Origin: Strigamia acuminata
Lineage: Eukaryota; Arthropoda; Chilopoda; Geophilomorpha; Linotaeniidae
DNA length: 64,000 nucleotides
Direction: 5' to 3'
Assembly (NCBI GenBank): GCA_949358305.1
Contig: OX442314.1
Location: 32,607,608 to 32,671,607, forward strand
Position numbers and translations under genes: made by a program. Shown here one piece after another: positions 43,722 to 55,484 of this stretch. Every line of letters starts with the position of its first letter. The first letter of the stretch is position 1. The notes under the pieces are model-generated. The model had not been told where the DNA came from. It made no database searches and saw nothing but the letters and a program-made list of their open reading frames with translations.

Positions 43722-44540
43722 TTAAAATTGTAGCCACTGATGGCCGAGTGACTTCTTTGCTGAGGAGCGGTCGTTCGGATCAAATTGCTGCGCTTCATCA
43801 ACATTCCATCTAAATTTCCTCGTCAACAGCTGTACTAGTCCGTCACTTTGGATTTCAGGGTATTTTTTTAGTTTCCCTTCATCGGTGAATAAATCCTTTC
43901 TATTCTTCGCCCTAAAAACCATCTTGAGCGGGATATCTCCGAGCAACTTGACAATCTGGGCCAAATGCTCCTCGTCTTCCTCGAGACTTTCGTTGACATG
44001 AGACCCAAATAGATACGACCCAGTTGCCAAATCGAACGCCTTGCAAGCGGCGCTCCAAATGTCGGCACTGGACCCATACCCGACTCCCAGCAACACTTCG
44101 GGACTCCGATAGCAACACGTTTGGATGAGATCTTCAAAGTGGTGGTTTACGTAACACGCACTTCCAAGATCAGCGATCTTAACTGTTACATCACTCGCTA
44201 ACTTCCCCGTGTCGTTTTCGCCCACGCAAATATTCTCCGGTTTTATGTCCGTGTGGATCGTCTTACATTTCGTGTGCAGGAAGTCCAAGCCTTCGAGCAC
44301 CTGTCTCATCATGTTCTTTACGATGGCTATTGGGAAGCCCCTGGGTGCCGACGTAGCGATCAATGTCGACAAACTGTCCCCCAACACCTCGAACACCATG
44401 CAAATGTGGTCGCCATTAATGCCGGAAATGATAAAATTATCCAGCAATTGAACGATTTTCGTTTTACCTTCATCGTCACAATTTTGAACGCATTCGAGAA
44501 GTCGTATTTCCTCATTGATGAGTTCGGTCATTCCGAACCC
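43722..44540 (-). pseudogene. SRPK-like kinase copy 1, N-lobe deleted
   Basis: An intronless frame of 269 codons from MTELINEEIRLLE. It keeps the C-lobe motifs: catalytic loop TIHTDIKPENI, metal-binding DLGSA (DFG variant typical of SRPKs), TCCYRSPEVLLGVGYGSSADI and the HLAQIVKLLGDIPLK helix. Compared with copy 2 it lacks the whole start (the sequence jumps at 44540 from the AGCCAGG/CACCTGG codons to unrelated sequence), losing the glycine-rich loop and ATP lysine. It has also lost about 14 residues near the end (ADFLLPMLAINPNE) and a short segment before VTVKI. SR-protein kinases phosphorylate Ser/Arg-rich splicing factors. Without an N-lobe this copy cannot be a working kinase. Confidence 0.85.
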
Positions 44541-46977
44541 GCACCTGGCTATCGAGTGTGGTGATTGTTGGCTCTGATAGTCAGAATATGAGTTCTAGTT
44601 TCCAGCTCATTGGGTTATATATGCCTTGATTTCGGGTACGTCGGTCAAATGTAGCGGTCGGGTTATTGACACGTTGGCTTGACGTTCGACATTTACTCAT
44701 GTTTTTTAGTTGGTGACGGCGCATTGCAGCACGTACTAACAACGTTACTTAATAGATTCGTTTTACACAAAACGTGCAGAAGGAAAAAAATCGGGATGCC
44801 TGGCTTCTCTGCGGGATTCCTCGTGACCTTAACTTCACAGTTCGAACATTTCTCCGAATGTTTCTGTTATGTTAAGACATTTTGGTTTATGGTTCTGGAG
44901 GATTCTCGTATAACTGAGCTGTAGTTAAGGTATATGCGTGGAATTAAAAAAAGAAAGATTCCCAAGGTGTGGTTTTCCCTCTGCATTTATTTGTTTGGGG
45001 TGGAAAAATGAGTAGAAAACCAATTAAGAGCCAATTACAAGGGCGACAAGCGATAGCAGTCTTTTTATTTTCTTTTTTTTCCTGGCACTTTGCGCCCGCT
45101 GAGAAATAATATGATCGCCAGGGATCATCAGGCACCCTAGAGTTGAGTTCACTTTTCAGTTTTTCAAGGGACCATGGATTTAAAACAATTTATAATAGAT
45201 TTGCACTCTTTTGTTGAAAAATTACTTTTGCAAGCTCGTTGCAATCCGTGACCCCCTTATTATTCTGTCAACTTGTTATCAAGCACAAATTATTGATTTT
45301 CTGGGGCTCGTGATGTTTATTTAACGTTTTCAGGGGTTGTTGAAGAAGCTGTGACCTTGAACTGAAAAGTATTTTAGAATGAACTACAAATCTGGAGCGT
45401 TTTTGCCTGAGTTTTACTATTTCTTCGCCAGATGGCAATAGTGTGCTGCTTCACAACAACATGGACGCAGCGAAAACAATTGGCTGAAATGGTAAGAATT
45501 GTATAACTGGATTAAACATTTCTTGAAATGATAAAATATTCTATTGTTTAGATGGACTGAGCTGCTTAGAACACATTTCAAGTTTCACGAGGTGTTAACC
45601 AAAGAGGTCATCATAAGACGAGTTAAAATGCGCCACGTTGAACGTGCGCTGATTTGCTCGGGTAAGTAACAAAATTGACACAAACTCAAACATTAATCAT
45701 CGCAAATATCAGTCGGAATGAGATGAACTTTGGCTGTTTTTAATGACCGATGTAAATCAGAGCTGGATTTAAGTATTGCCAGACCGTAAGCTTTTGATTT
45801 AAAATCAATTCCATCTAACATCATCATGTATTCTATGCAGGGTTGAGTACTCGTGTGACGTTGACGGCTCGAGATAGGAATTATTAACAATTACTGGTGC
45901 TAAAGCGTGAACTGTGTGTGAGATAAAGTGAAATAATACGGTTGAGTCCGCTAAAATTAGATGTCCGGCTTCTCTGCGCAACTCTTTACGCGATGTCGTT
46001 TAGTGTCGTTTGCAGTGCAGTCAAAACTATAGTTACTCACGTAACTTAAATAAATAAATTACTTCGCAAAACTTATCTTGAAGAACGGATGGAGTTGGAT
46101 TTAAGTTCGAAAGTTGTAGACACAAGGAAAACACGTTTGATGGTTACATTTACAAAAGTATAACTGGATTTTTTATTCGTTGTGTTGAATTACAAAAGAA
46201 AGGGGATTAAAACCCCTTATTTCTTGGAAAAGATTAAATGTGGTCACATGGTGAATTTTAAGCACGCGCCACGGTGAATAAATGTACAACTATTCTGGTT
46301 CACTTTGGAAACCGCCAGTTTCCACAGAATCGCAAGGAATCCGAAGAATCGATTAACGTTATATCAAAATTTTTTAACGTGGGGTTCTATGGCCAGCCAA
46401 CCAAACCAGACATTTTTATGTATTCGTTATATTGCGATTCGTTATAAAGAGTTTTGACTGTGGTATTAAAAAGTGTGCTTTTCTTTTTTATTTGGTTTGG
46501 TTGGAAAAATGAGTAGAAGCGACGGCAGTCTTTACTTTTATTTTTGAAGATTCGTAAAGTCGATTTGCATTAATTTCTATCGAAAACTGTGTATATTTAC
46601 TGATTTTTTACTGATTTCTAGATGAGTGAAATAAAACATGTCTTTTTTGAAGAAGGAACAAGTTTATTGTAACTTTTTGGGGTTTACATATCAATATTCA
46701 AGGGAACAAAGGAGAATTTAGCATAATTTATGACACTTTTCGCCGACTTCCTGTTGCACGTCATTTGTTATCGTTCAAAACTCCTGCTGAAAGGTGGCTT
46801 TTCCGCACGTCAACATCTCATTCTGCTCGAAATCGTATGTCTCCGCTTATAACTAAAATGCCAGTTTTTACATTATTTATTACAGGAAAAATATTTACAA
46901 AAACAATCTTGTTTTATTTGTCATAGTGTGCCTGCAAGTAAAACTTTGCACAGTAAATCAATACAAATAACTTTTGA
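44541..46977. other. Kinase 5' flank and duplicated non-coding sequence
   Basis: Up to 45939 this is shared with the second duplication copy, including a TATATA box-like stretch (about 44614-44621) upstream of the kinase. From 45940 it is single-copy AT-rich sequence with a partial pogo/Tigger-like remnant (about 46345-46465, TATCAAAATTTTTTAACGTG). No gene supported. Confidence 0.5.
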
Positions 46978-47934
46978 ATGATTAATATTTTAAGTTGTGA
47001 ATATGGAGCCGTGTCTATCTTCTGCTGTACAACTATACTGGAATTAGGATCTTTTCACGTATCAACGTCATATTCTACGTCATTTCTGCTACCAAGAAAA
47101 TCGTTGCAGCTGTGTTGTTTTCCTTTTCCAGCGCAGAGAAAAAGGTCAAAAGAAGAACATTTTGTTATTGGACCCGCCCTCAGGCTCGCCTCCAGGCCTC
47201 TGATCAAGGCCTTGGACAGTCACGACATGTTTGTGGATGTAGATTGAAGACACCGCATGCCAATTACTTCATAACTTATTAATTTAAATCGAGTTAACTG
47301 GGCAACAGTTGCCAAAGCAAATCTCCAGCAAAAGAATAATTAACATAGTGTGGTCGTGTATTTTGAATCGTGCATGTTGTGATTAACGACCAGACGTGGA
47401 CAACTTGGAGAATGAACGTTTTAAGAGTTTGCTTCGTTTGCTTCTTTTCTGGATTTATCGGCATTTCAAACAGTAATCTTTTAAGAATTGTATAAGTTGA
47501 AAAATAATCAGGAATTTTATAGAAATTCTGGCAACTAATCAGGGTATGTGCACATTTATCTTTAATTTTAGCACGGGAAAACACTTCTTTAGCTAACTCA
47601 CACTTTGCTGACTATAATGAACTCGATTTTCAATTATCTAAAATTGTACAAATCACAAACACGAGAAGAATACACATTATTTATTATCAGGATGATTATG
47701 GTTAGTAAAAATCCCAAATTTTATTTAGGTTCATGTATTTATTTATCTTCTGTTCCTATTCTAGTTTCAAACTGTTTGACGAAATTAATCGGTTTCAATT
47801 GGATTGGAAAAATTCAAATGTCAGCACAACGATTCAGTAATGCGTCATTAGATTTCGATTACACTCCTTTCCAGCTGATTCTCATTTGGATAGAAAGTTT
47901 TGAGCAGGTAAAGATCTAATGATCATTCTAGTTA

Positions 47935-48160
47935 TATTTGTCGACCGACTGCCATGAATGTATGGCTGGTATGGTCTTCTCCATGGCAGCCTGGGTACTG
48001 GTTACCGTGGGATGGGGGAGCATACTCACGTAAATAAGACAAGTAACTCCAGATTGTTGGTTGTTGGCCTTTATTAGTCTTGTTGTTTAGGGGTTGGAGA
48101 CTCCCATCTACCAACATGTTGGCGGTGTTGCGAAAGCTTTTTTTTCTAGTTCTAATTCTA
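47935..48160. mobile_element. Insertion of about 220 bp in receptor intron 3, unclassified
   Basis: Absent from the paralogous intron of copy 1. It begins near TGTCGACCGACTGCC and ends near GAAAGCTTTTTTTT. No clear TIR, TSD or RNA polymerase III box. It may be a truncated LTR or SINE. Confidence 0.35.
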
Positions 48161-48972
48161 ACAGTACACACTTGTTTTACATTTTAAAATAAATTATTAT
48201 TTCAGCTTGCCCAGTATACTTTTTCATCAATTGAAAACAAAGTGTTGATATTTGTCATCAAGAAAACACGTGGAACTCAAAATCCAAAGCATGATCTAGA
48301 TTTGTCTTTATTACAGGATCTCATCATATGGCGAGAGAATAAAGATTACTTATTCACATATGCTGAACACAGTAATGTATGAGTCAATAGTTAAAGTATT
48401 ATTAACAGTATGTTTGCAGAATGTTCATTTTGTTCTTAATTAACACCGTTTATTTCAACTTCTAAAAGTACATGGTGTATCTAAATCTATGCTCGTTAAA
48501 AACGTTACAGCTTCATTAATTGATGACACCAAAATGAAAACCACTGTTACAGATTAAAGATTGGTGCAATTTTTGTCTACAAAGATTAACATTCAATATA
48601 TTTGATTTTTAAAATATATTAACTATATAATTTAAAATAAGGAAGTTTATTTATATTGTACATATTTTTTTATCGTATATTACAGAATTTTAGCTTGCAG
48701 TTAGTGAAACATCAATCTGAGGGAAACATTTTCCAAACAACCAACTTAGAGATAAATTGTGCGGGGCAACAAAAATGTCAATTTGAAAAGATTTCTCAAA
48801 CACCAGTGTTTCTGAAAAAACAAAATTTTACTGTAGCGGAGGTAAAGCATGCTACTACAATTTAAATCGTAATTATAAAAAAAAATTACATGGCAGATTT
48901 ATGGGGACAACTAATAGGGAGGAGGTAAAGCTGAATAGTGCAAGTGTGTCACGAAAGGTCCAGTGTAAATCT

Positions 48973-49450
48973 TGTGGGGTTATTCCCGGCAATTCTGCAA
49001 ACGAAATCAAAAGAAACATCAGTTGAAACGGTGCGCGAAACCGACATGCGTGCGCCATCTTTAATTCGTGAGAATATCAGGTGATACACGGTTAGAGGCT
49101 ATTTGCACTCTCTAACAACATAGGATAAATCATTGTCAAGTTTCCAATGATTTGTCCTTTACAATCGCAAGTAAAAAACACCGACATTAATAATCGATAA
49201 ACCAAGGAAAAAGGATAAAACACAAATCGCTTTTTCAAGCAGACGACATCAGGGACGTGTGCTGTAAAGGAGAGAATATTCAACCGCGGTACATAACAAG
49301 CATTGATAAAAATCATTATCGGTTGAACACTGGATCGGGACATTAATTTACAACACACTTGTTACACATACTCGGAAATTGTGTAACCAATAAATCACGT
49401 AACACAGGAACAAATATTTAAGCACTTCAAAATGGGTTTGCAACCCAACA
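48973..49450 (-). repeat. Copia-2 3' LTR
   Basis: On the minus strand TGTTGGGTTGC...ATAACCCCACA. Same as 55485-55962. Confidence 0.95.
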
Positions 49451-49462
49451 AATCCCCCTTTG
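49451..49462 (-). other. Copia-2 polypurine tract
   Basis: Minus-strand AAAGGGGGATT directly before the 3' LTR. Confidence 0.75.
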
Positions 49463-49468
49463 CTTAAA

Positions 49469-52400
49469 CTATTTGTCCATAACAAAAATGTGTTCGCAAA
49501 GAGTGTTTAACCTTGGTTTCGCTAACCATTTGGTTAAAATATCTGCCACGTTCAGAACCCCGGCAATGTGTCTAATAGAAAACGTTCCTTTTTCGAACCA
49601 GTCACGGACGAAATGCAGTTTGACATCTATATGTTTATTAGCGCGGTTTTCTATTCTATTTTTCGTATACTGAATCACCGGCATACTGTCGGCATATACG
49701 CACGGGGTTGCGCGTTCGACACAAAACATAATGTCTGCGTCGTACAGTCGGTGAAGCCATATAATATCCTTCACCCCATCGACCACGGCCAGAAATTCAC
49801 TCTCCATGATCGACAGGGAGGTCATTGTCTGCTTATGGCAGTTCCATGAGATTGGAACCCCCCCTAGGTACACTATATGGCCCCCAAAGCTTCTTCTCTT
49901 GTCTTGGTCTAGGGCGAAAGACTCGTCAGTGTAGACAGTAAGGGAATCATTCCTACAATTCGATAAATCGATGGCATAGTTTGGTGTGTTCCCTAAATAT
50001 CGCAATACCTGCATCAGCATTCCAACATGACGCGCCGAATGTTTTTCATTGTATTGCGAGAGTACTATAACCGAAAAGAGGATATCAGGCCTAGTCCTGC
50101 TCGCAATAAAAAGGAGACTCCCGACCAAGTTCCTGTACGGAAATACCGTGTTCACCCGTTCACCCTCTTTAACTTGCTGGATCATTGTGCCAGGGGTCAC
50201 TGGCACTCGCACACGGTGACACGGATCCACTCCATACATCTTACACAGCTTTTCTATGTACTTTCTCTGGTGAATACGGATTCGCCCCCCGGATCTGTCG
50301 AATTCGATGCCCAACAATAGGGTCACCGGACCCAAATCAACAATGTCGAAGAAACCGCGAATCCATTTCAGGACGCATTTTTCGACGTAATCGTCTCTTG
50401 AAAAGAGTACGATATCGTCGACGTAGAAAATGATTACTGCTTCGTTGTCCAGAGAATAGACACAGTTCAGTCCTAGCATTGGCTCAAATCCCAATTGGAG
50501 CAGACAATCGTGGAGCGCTTGGTACCACATTCGTCCGCTCTGATGAAGGCCATATAAGGCCTTCAGCAGCATCCAACACTTATGTCGGTTTTTCGCTGTC
50601 CTGTAACCCTTGGGGACTTCACAATATTGCACTGTATCGAGGTCGCCATAGAGGTAGGCGGCCTTAATATCGATGTGCACGTCACGCCAGCCCTTAAGCA
50701 CTACCAGAGTGCAGAAGAACACGATAACGAGGACGAAATTGACAACGGGGGAAAATACCTCCGTAAAGTCAATTCCAGGCCTCTGTTTAAACCCTTGGGC
50801 CACCAATCGGGCCCGGTAGCGTTGAATTGCTCCGGTGTGATCGCGTTTCATCTTATATATCCATTTTGTCCCCAAAAGCTGTACGTCTTTAGGCTTGTCA
50901 ATTTCACGATAGACTTCTCGTTCATCAAAAATGTCAATCTCGTCCTTCATCGCCCCTTCCCAGTAGGGTTTGTTAATGCCCTCGATCGCCTCCTCGTAGG
51001 TGTCGGGCTCAATTGCACAAAACCCCGCAAAAGGTAAGGGTTCCTCCCCTTCTAACGTTTTGAAGTCGAAAAGGTTCGGATCGTATGCGTAACCTTCTCC
51101 ATCGCACCACCGTGCAACATCAGTTCGACTTCTAAGTTTGTCATCATTGGGCGAGAAATAAACAACGTCAACTTTTCCAGCCGTTGCCCCGGCTTTCCGG
51201 ACAGACTGGATTCTCCTCCATTTCGTCATATCCAGCGGCAATAACATTGGGTCTGGGGTTTCTTTCTCTTTCACCTTTCCCTTTTTACCCGAACCACGAC
51301 GAGTTTGTACCCCAGGAGGGGGTGCCAGATCTGGATCCTCATCGTCGTCAGGATAAACGTTTAAGAAATTTTCATCATCCCCTTTCGCCCCACCAATTTC
51401 TTCAACTGGATTATCTCCATCAATACCCTGCGCCCCACCAATTTCCTCATCATCCCCAATAGGATCAACTCCAATTGCAGGCAACTCAATTGTCCGCTGC
51501 ACATTTGGTCTCAAAGCAGGTCCTGGGGTTCTAGGTGGAATAGGGGGCGGAATGGGCGGTGGGATAGGAGGTGGCATAAAGGGTGGTGGCTGTCCAACAG
51601 GGACAACGGAATCATCGTCATCTTCCTCGGTGTCGGAGGAAGAGTAGCCAAAACTCTTAAATTCTTCGGATCCCCCTTGAGGTTGTCGAACTGGAGTCTG
51701 TAATCTCTTCCCAATCTCGTACCAATACGAGTCCTCGAAGATCCGCACGTGTTTTGACGCAAAAACTTGATTTGTTTTAGGGTCCCAGATCCTATAGCCC
51801 CTAGTGGAGATGGCATAGCCAACCAATGCTCCTGCCCATGCCCTACCCTCCAATTTGCTTTTGCGAGTCTGGGATGGAACATGAACAAAAGTCTTCGACC
51901 CAATGCATTTAATGTGTCGTAAAGATAGTTTCTTATTGAAAAATATCGAGTAAGGTGTTTTGCCTTCAATCCCCTGGTGAGGAAACCTATTCTTTAAGTA
52001 GACGATGGAAGTCGCCAATTCAGCCCAAAGGGGATAGGGGAAACTGTTCTCGAGCATCAAAGCCCTCACCCCGCTAATAATTGTACGGTTGGCCCTTTCA
52101 GCCACGGAATTCATTTCCGGAGAATATGCATTTGTTCGAATGCATTTTAATCCTATCTTGGAAGCGTAAGTGTCCCAATCCCGAGAAATAAATTCCCCGC
52201 CATTATCAGTCTTAATACATTTGACTTTCTTAGAAGTCGTTCTTTCCACTTCAGTTAGCCATCGTTTGAAATGACCCAAAACCTCCCCTTTGGTTTTCAT
52301 CATAATTATCCACATATACCGTGAATAGTCGTCCACGAGAATAAAATAGTAATTAGCCCCACCTAAGGAAGGACCCTGTGATTTCCCCCAGACATCCATG

Positions 52401-54295
52401 TGTACAATGTCTAAAATCCCTTTGGTTGAAATCGCAACTATAGGGGGAAAGCTTGCTCTCGTGCTTTTGGCGGTTGCACATGCGTCACAGGTAGACAATT
52501 CCTTAGTGGACAGGTTAATTCCAAATACGTCATCAGACTTTTCTAATTTTGAAATGCCTTTAGCATTGAGATGGCCCATCCTCGAATGCCATGTGTCCAT
52601 GGTTTGGGGCCGCTCCTGGTTTCTAACTTTCACATCATTGGCGTTTCCGCCGTTAGCTTTCGCTGTCGCATTAGCTTGGGGAATATTCACAGGAGGTGTC
52701 TGAACCTCATTCCCCGCTTTCGGCAAATTAATCGCCGCAGGCGCTGACGTTTTCTTGCTCACTTGCGCACTCAAATTAGCTGCGGACGTCCCTTTATCCG
52801 ACTTACTCAAACTTTTTAGTAATGCGTTCTTATAGTCTAAAATGGTTAGTAACGGTTGCACAAATCTTTCATCCTTTACAGATGATTTGATCAAGTCGCG
52901 GACAGCAGCCGCATTCTGTTGCGCAGTTAATGCAGCTGTGTTTACATTCCCAACCTCGATACGACAGTTAACTTTATACAATCTATTCGAAGTTCGAACT
53001 GCCGTAATCGATGGTTCCTCGATCTTATCTTTATAAATAAACATTTCCCCATTTTTGACAAATGTGCACATCCCAGCCTCATCGGTGCGTCCAAGTGAGA
53101 TGAGATTCTTCCGAAAATTGGGTGCGAAGAAAACATTCTTCAAAGTAATGTCCCTATGTCGGGTTCCATAAAGCGTGGTGATGACAACATTGCCGACTCC
53201 TTCGATTTTCGATTTGCCTTCACCTTGTTGTACGCTGAAGTTAGACAGCGGTCTAAAGTCCGAGAACCAACTCCGGTTGAAAGAGAAATGGTCGGTCGCC
53301 CCTGTGTCCACGTACCATTGAGAATCACAATTGCCGTGCGACACAAGGGATAATGGCTGTGCAGGTTTTTCCTCCAATACTGCCGAGTATAAAGTGTGGG
53401 GCTCATCCGCATACGGGTCCAGCTGTGTGAGATTTGCTCTCTGTTGCCCTTTTCCACGGCCCCTGCCACGTCCACTTCCTCGATTTAATTGGGCCGGCGA
53501 ACCAGCAGCGGCAGGAAAAGTCCCAAAAGCTCCTTGCTGTTTTGGAGGCGACGGGCACTCTCTAGCGAAGTGACCCGTCCCTCCACAATTAAAACAAGTG
53601 CCCCGTGAGGGCCCAGTAGCTGTTGAAGGTTTCCCACGTGGTTTCCATTTTTGCTTGGCAAATAATGCAGTATTGTCCATTTGTTGAGTTAGGACACCGA
53701 ATTCGTTGCTTGATTCGTAAAGGCGATTGTATTCGCCAAGCAACCTCTCTTTCACGTTTTTAGCCGTGAAGTCAGCATCTTCCCAATGATACGCTGTCTG
53801 TTTAATGTTCTCATATTGTGGGGGTAAGTGGTCCAAATACTGGAAAGCGTGGAACTCGTCGGAGACGTCGATTTTCACGTCTTTTAATTCCGTGACCTTC
53901 CGATCGACTCGCCCCGTGAAAACGAGCATTTCCTCGCCTTCTAACATTTTCATGTTCAAAAAGTCACGGCGCAGTCGAGCGCGGCGTGCCCTCGTCGTCG
54001 GTTGATAAGCGTCTTTTAACGCTTCCCAGACTTTTTTTGCAGCAGTGGGACAAGAGACGGCAATAACTTGCTGAGGTTCCGCGCAGCTCATGCAAAGGGT
54101 TGACATGGCTTTGTCCTCCCGGACTTTGAAGTCTCTTTTCTCCTTGGCTGTGGCGGTGTCAGGCGGTTGTTTCTCCGTGCCATCCACGTGACCCCAAACA
54201 CCGTTGTATTTGAGGAGCAGCTGAACCTGCACCGACCACGTAGCATAGTTCGTACCGTCGAGTTTCTTAATATCCTTATAGTCGTCGTGTTTTGA
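49469..54295 (-). CDS. Copia-2 Gag-Pol polyprotein
   Basis: About 1,608 aa in one frame. I chose MSKHDDYKDIKKLDGTNY at 54295 as the start because it leads into the Gag fold (NYATWSVQVQLLL); an ATG 7 codons upstream at 54316 is also in frame. Order with residue numbers from 54316: CCHC knuckle CFNCGGTGHFAREC (about 240); protease VDTGATDHF (about 337); integrase finger HSRMGH...CDAC (about 575-615) and catalytic D (MDVWGKS, 640), D (TDNGGEF, 702), E (NSVAERANR, 738); a Pro-rich and Asp/Glu-rich linker; RT from about 1147 (KWIYKMK) with YVDDIVLF near 1297; RNase H (TDESFALD) near 1462. No disablement was found. It is clearly distinct in sequence from Copia-1. Confidence 0.95.
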   Translation of the reverse strand, partial: SKHDDYKDIKKLDGTNYATWSVQVQLLLKYNGVWGHVDGTEKQPPDTATAKEKRDFKVREDKAMSTLCMSCAEPQQVIAVSCPTAAKKVWEALKDAYQPTTRARRARLRRDFLNMKMLEGEEMLVFTGRVDRKVTELKDVKIDVSDEFHAFQYLDHLPPQYENIKQTAYHWEDADFTAKNVKERLLGEYNRLYESSNEFGVLTQQMDNTALFAKQKWKPRGKPSTATGPSRGTCFNCGGTGHFARECPSPPKQQGAFGTFPAAAGSPAQLNRGSGRGRGRGKGQQRANLTQLDPYADEPHTLYSAVLEEKPAQPLSLVSHGNCDSQWYVDTGATDHFSFNRSWFSDFRPLSNFSVQQGEGKSKIEGVGNVVITTLYGTRHRDITLKNVFFAPNFRKNLISLGRTDEAGMCTFVKNGEMFIYKDKIEEPSITAVRTSNRLYKVNCRIEVGNVNTAALTAQQNAAAVRDLIKSSVKDERFVQPLLTILDYKNALLKSLSKSDKGTSAANLSAQVSKKTSAPAAINLPKAGNEVQTPPVNIPQANATAKANGGNANDVKVRNQERPQTMDTWHSRMGHLNAKGISKLEKSDDVFGINLSTKELSTCDACATAKSTRASFPPIVAISTKGILDIVHMDVWGKSQGPSLGGANYYFILVDDYSRYMWIIMMKTKGEVLGHFKRWLTEVERTTSKKVKCIKTDNGGEFISRDWDTYASKIGLKCIRTNAYSPEMNSVAERANRTIISGVRALMLENSFPYPLWAELATSIVYLKNRFPHQGIEGKTPYSIFFNKKLSLRHIKCIGSKTFVHVPSQTRKSKLEGRAWAGALVGYAISTRGYRIWDPKTNQVFASKHVRIFEDSYWYEIGKRLQTPVRQPQGGSEEFKSFGYSSSDTEEDDDDSVVPVGQPPPFMPPPIPPPIPPPIPPRTPGPALRPNVQRTIELPAIGVDPIGDDEEIGGAQGIDGDNPVEEIGGAKGDDENFLNVYPDDDEDPDLAPPPGVQTRRGSGKKGKVKEKETPDPMLLPLDMTKWRRIQSVRKAGATAGKVDVVYFSPNDDKLRSRTDVARWCDGEGYAYDPNLFDFKTLEGEEPLPFAGFCAIEPDTYEEAIEGINKPYWEGAMKDEIDIFDEREVYREIDKPKDVQLLGTKWIYKMKRDHTGAIQRYRARLVAQGFKQRPGIDFTEVFSPVVNFVLVIVFFCTLVVLKGWRDVHIDIKAAYLYGDLDTVQYCEVPKGYRTAKNRHKCWMLLKALYGLHQSGRMWYQALHDCLLQLGFEPMLGLNCVYSLDNEAVIIFYVDDIVLFSRDDYVEKCVLKWIRGFFDIVDLGPVTLLLGIEFDRSGGRIRIHQRKYIEKLCKMYGVDPCHRVRVPVTPGTMIQQVKEGERVNTVFPYRNLVGSLLFIASRTRPDILFSVIVLSQYNEKHSARHVGMLMQVLRYLGNTPNYAIDLSNCRNDSLTVYTDESFALDQDKRRSFGGHIVYLGGVPISWNCHKQTMTSLSIMESEFLAVVDGVKDIIWLHRLYDADIMFCVERATPCVYADSMPVIQYTKNRIENRANKHIDVKLHFVRDWFEKGTFSIRHIAGVLNVADILTKWLAKPRLNTLCEHIFVMDK

Positions 54296-54316
54296 CATCA
54301 CGACGACACAATGCAC

Positions 54317-55470
54317 AATAATAATGAAGGATGCACGAAAAAATCACTAAATTCGGAAATTATTCCGCACAAAACACTTCACTAGAATCAAATCACACAG
54401 TGCACACTTGTCACCCACCAAAAATGAAGGCGAAAAAACAATTCCACCCGTGGGCAAACCGCTATAAGAGCGGCGATCAAACCTTGACTGGTCGTTCCCC
54501 AACTCTTCCGTCTGACCTCCTAGGGTCGCGGGATCGGTTGGGTGGCCGTGAACAAGCCCAGACAAGAATACAGTGCCACGTGCCCGACTGGACGTAGGGT
54601 GGCACCGATACTAAGAGGGGACCAAAAACAAAAACTTAAAATTAACAAAGTTTCACGACAAAATGGTAAATACACTTTTGCGTTGTTAAGATGGGCGGAT
54701 TGCGGGATCCGATCGTCGCAATCGCTTCCGTCCAGCGTAGAACGTTGTTTAGACGTTATCGGTGCGCGGAAATGGGGCTGACGCGCTACCGCTCGCACAC
54801 GTCCGTGCAAAGCGGGGAAAAACGATCCAAAATCGTCGTCGCGCCCGTCCGCGCCTTCGTGTAGCACTCCGGGGTGCAAAACACGGCTTTTCCGGTCAAA
54901 TATTGTCGTGTACGCAGACTTATGCGTACAGAGACACTCGAAATTGGTTTCCACCGTCGACGGCGATGAAAATCCAAACAAAAATGGCCGCTGGTGAGGA
55001 TTTGTTCTCCACCGGCGATCCACTGCTGATTTCCGATCGTTTTCGGTAATTTTCGCCTGATTCGGGGCGAAAATGCGTCGTATCGACGTTGATTCTCGTT
55101 GTTTCGGCGAGAATAATCGTCGTCTCGGCAAAAAGCTGGCGTCTAGGCGTGTATCGGCCCGAAAACACGTCGTTGCTACGTCGGCTGCACTGCCGAATCC
55201 AAAATGGCCGCCGAAGAAAATTTGCTTCGTAACGGCGTGGAAAAGTGCTTATTTCGCACTGAAAATAAATATTTCGACACTGCTTACTGTCGTAATAGTC
55301 CGTTGTACTGTCCGCACACACAATCCCGACGATTTGAAAAAGTTGGCGAAGTTATTTCGCACGTCGCCGGCGATTCGTGTCTGCAACGACCTCGGCCGAC
55401 GTCCTGCACTCGTTTCGTCTCGAAATGTTCCGGAAAACTCCCAAAAACTGCTGGCCTTATCGTCGCACAG
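54317..55470 (-). other. Copia-2 untranslated leader
   Basis: 1.15 kb between the primer-binding site and the start codon, unusually long and GC-rich. A 203-codon minus-strand ORF (54520-55131) has no recognised content and overlaps repeats of TCGTCG/CGGCG words; I do not call it a gene. Confidence 0.5.
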
Positions 55471-55482
55471 CCTCTGCTACCA
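55471..55482 (-). other. Copia-2 primer-binding site
   Basis: Minus-strand TGGTAGCAGAGG, 2 bp inside the LTR. The first 12 bases match the complement of the initiator tRNA-Met 3' end, as in Copia-1, but the match stops earlier. Confidence 0.7.
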
Positions 55483-55484
55483 CT

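Larger units (their letters stand above)
42706..45939. repeat. Segmental duplication, copy 1
   Basis: 3,234 bp that aligns from GATACGAATAG to AATAATAC with 60042-63505, nearly identical over long stretches with a few indels. It contains a damaged SRPK-like kinase and two related 5'-exon-like blocks (about 42955-43260 and 45385-45670), each with CTTCGCCAGATGGCAA and a CGGGTAAGT donor-like end. Confidence 0.92.

Noticed and set aside
44679-44924. 81-codon plus-strand ORF also present at 62295-62495
   Set aside because: Its conservation only reflects the recent segmental duplication. The second copy starts later, and the content is not protein-like.
50582-51037. Plus-strand 151-codon ORF
   Set aside because: Shadow of the Copia-2 reverse transcriptase region.
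54520-55131. 203-codon ORF in the Copia-2 leader
   Set aside because: No recognisable domain and a composition explained by GC-rich leader sequence; the plus strand is also open here.
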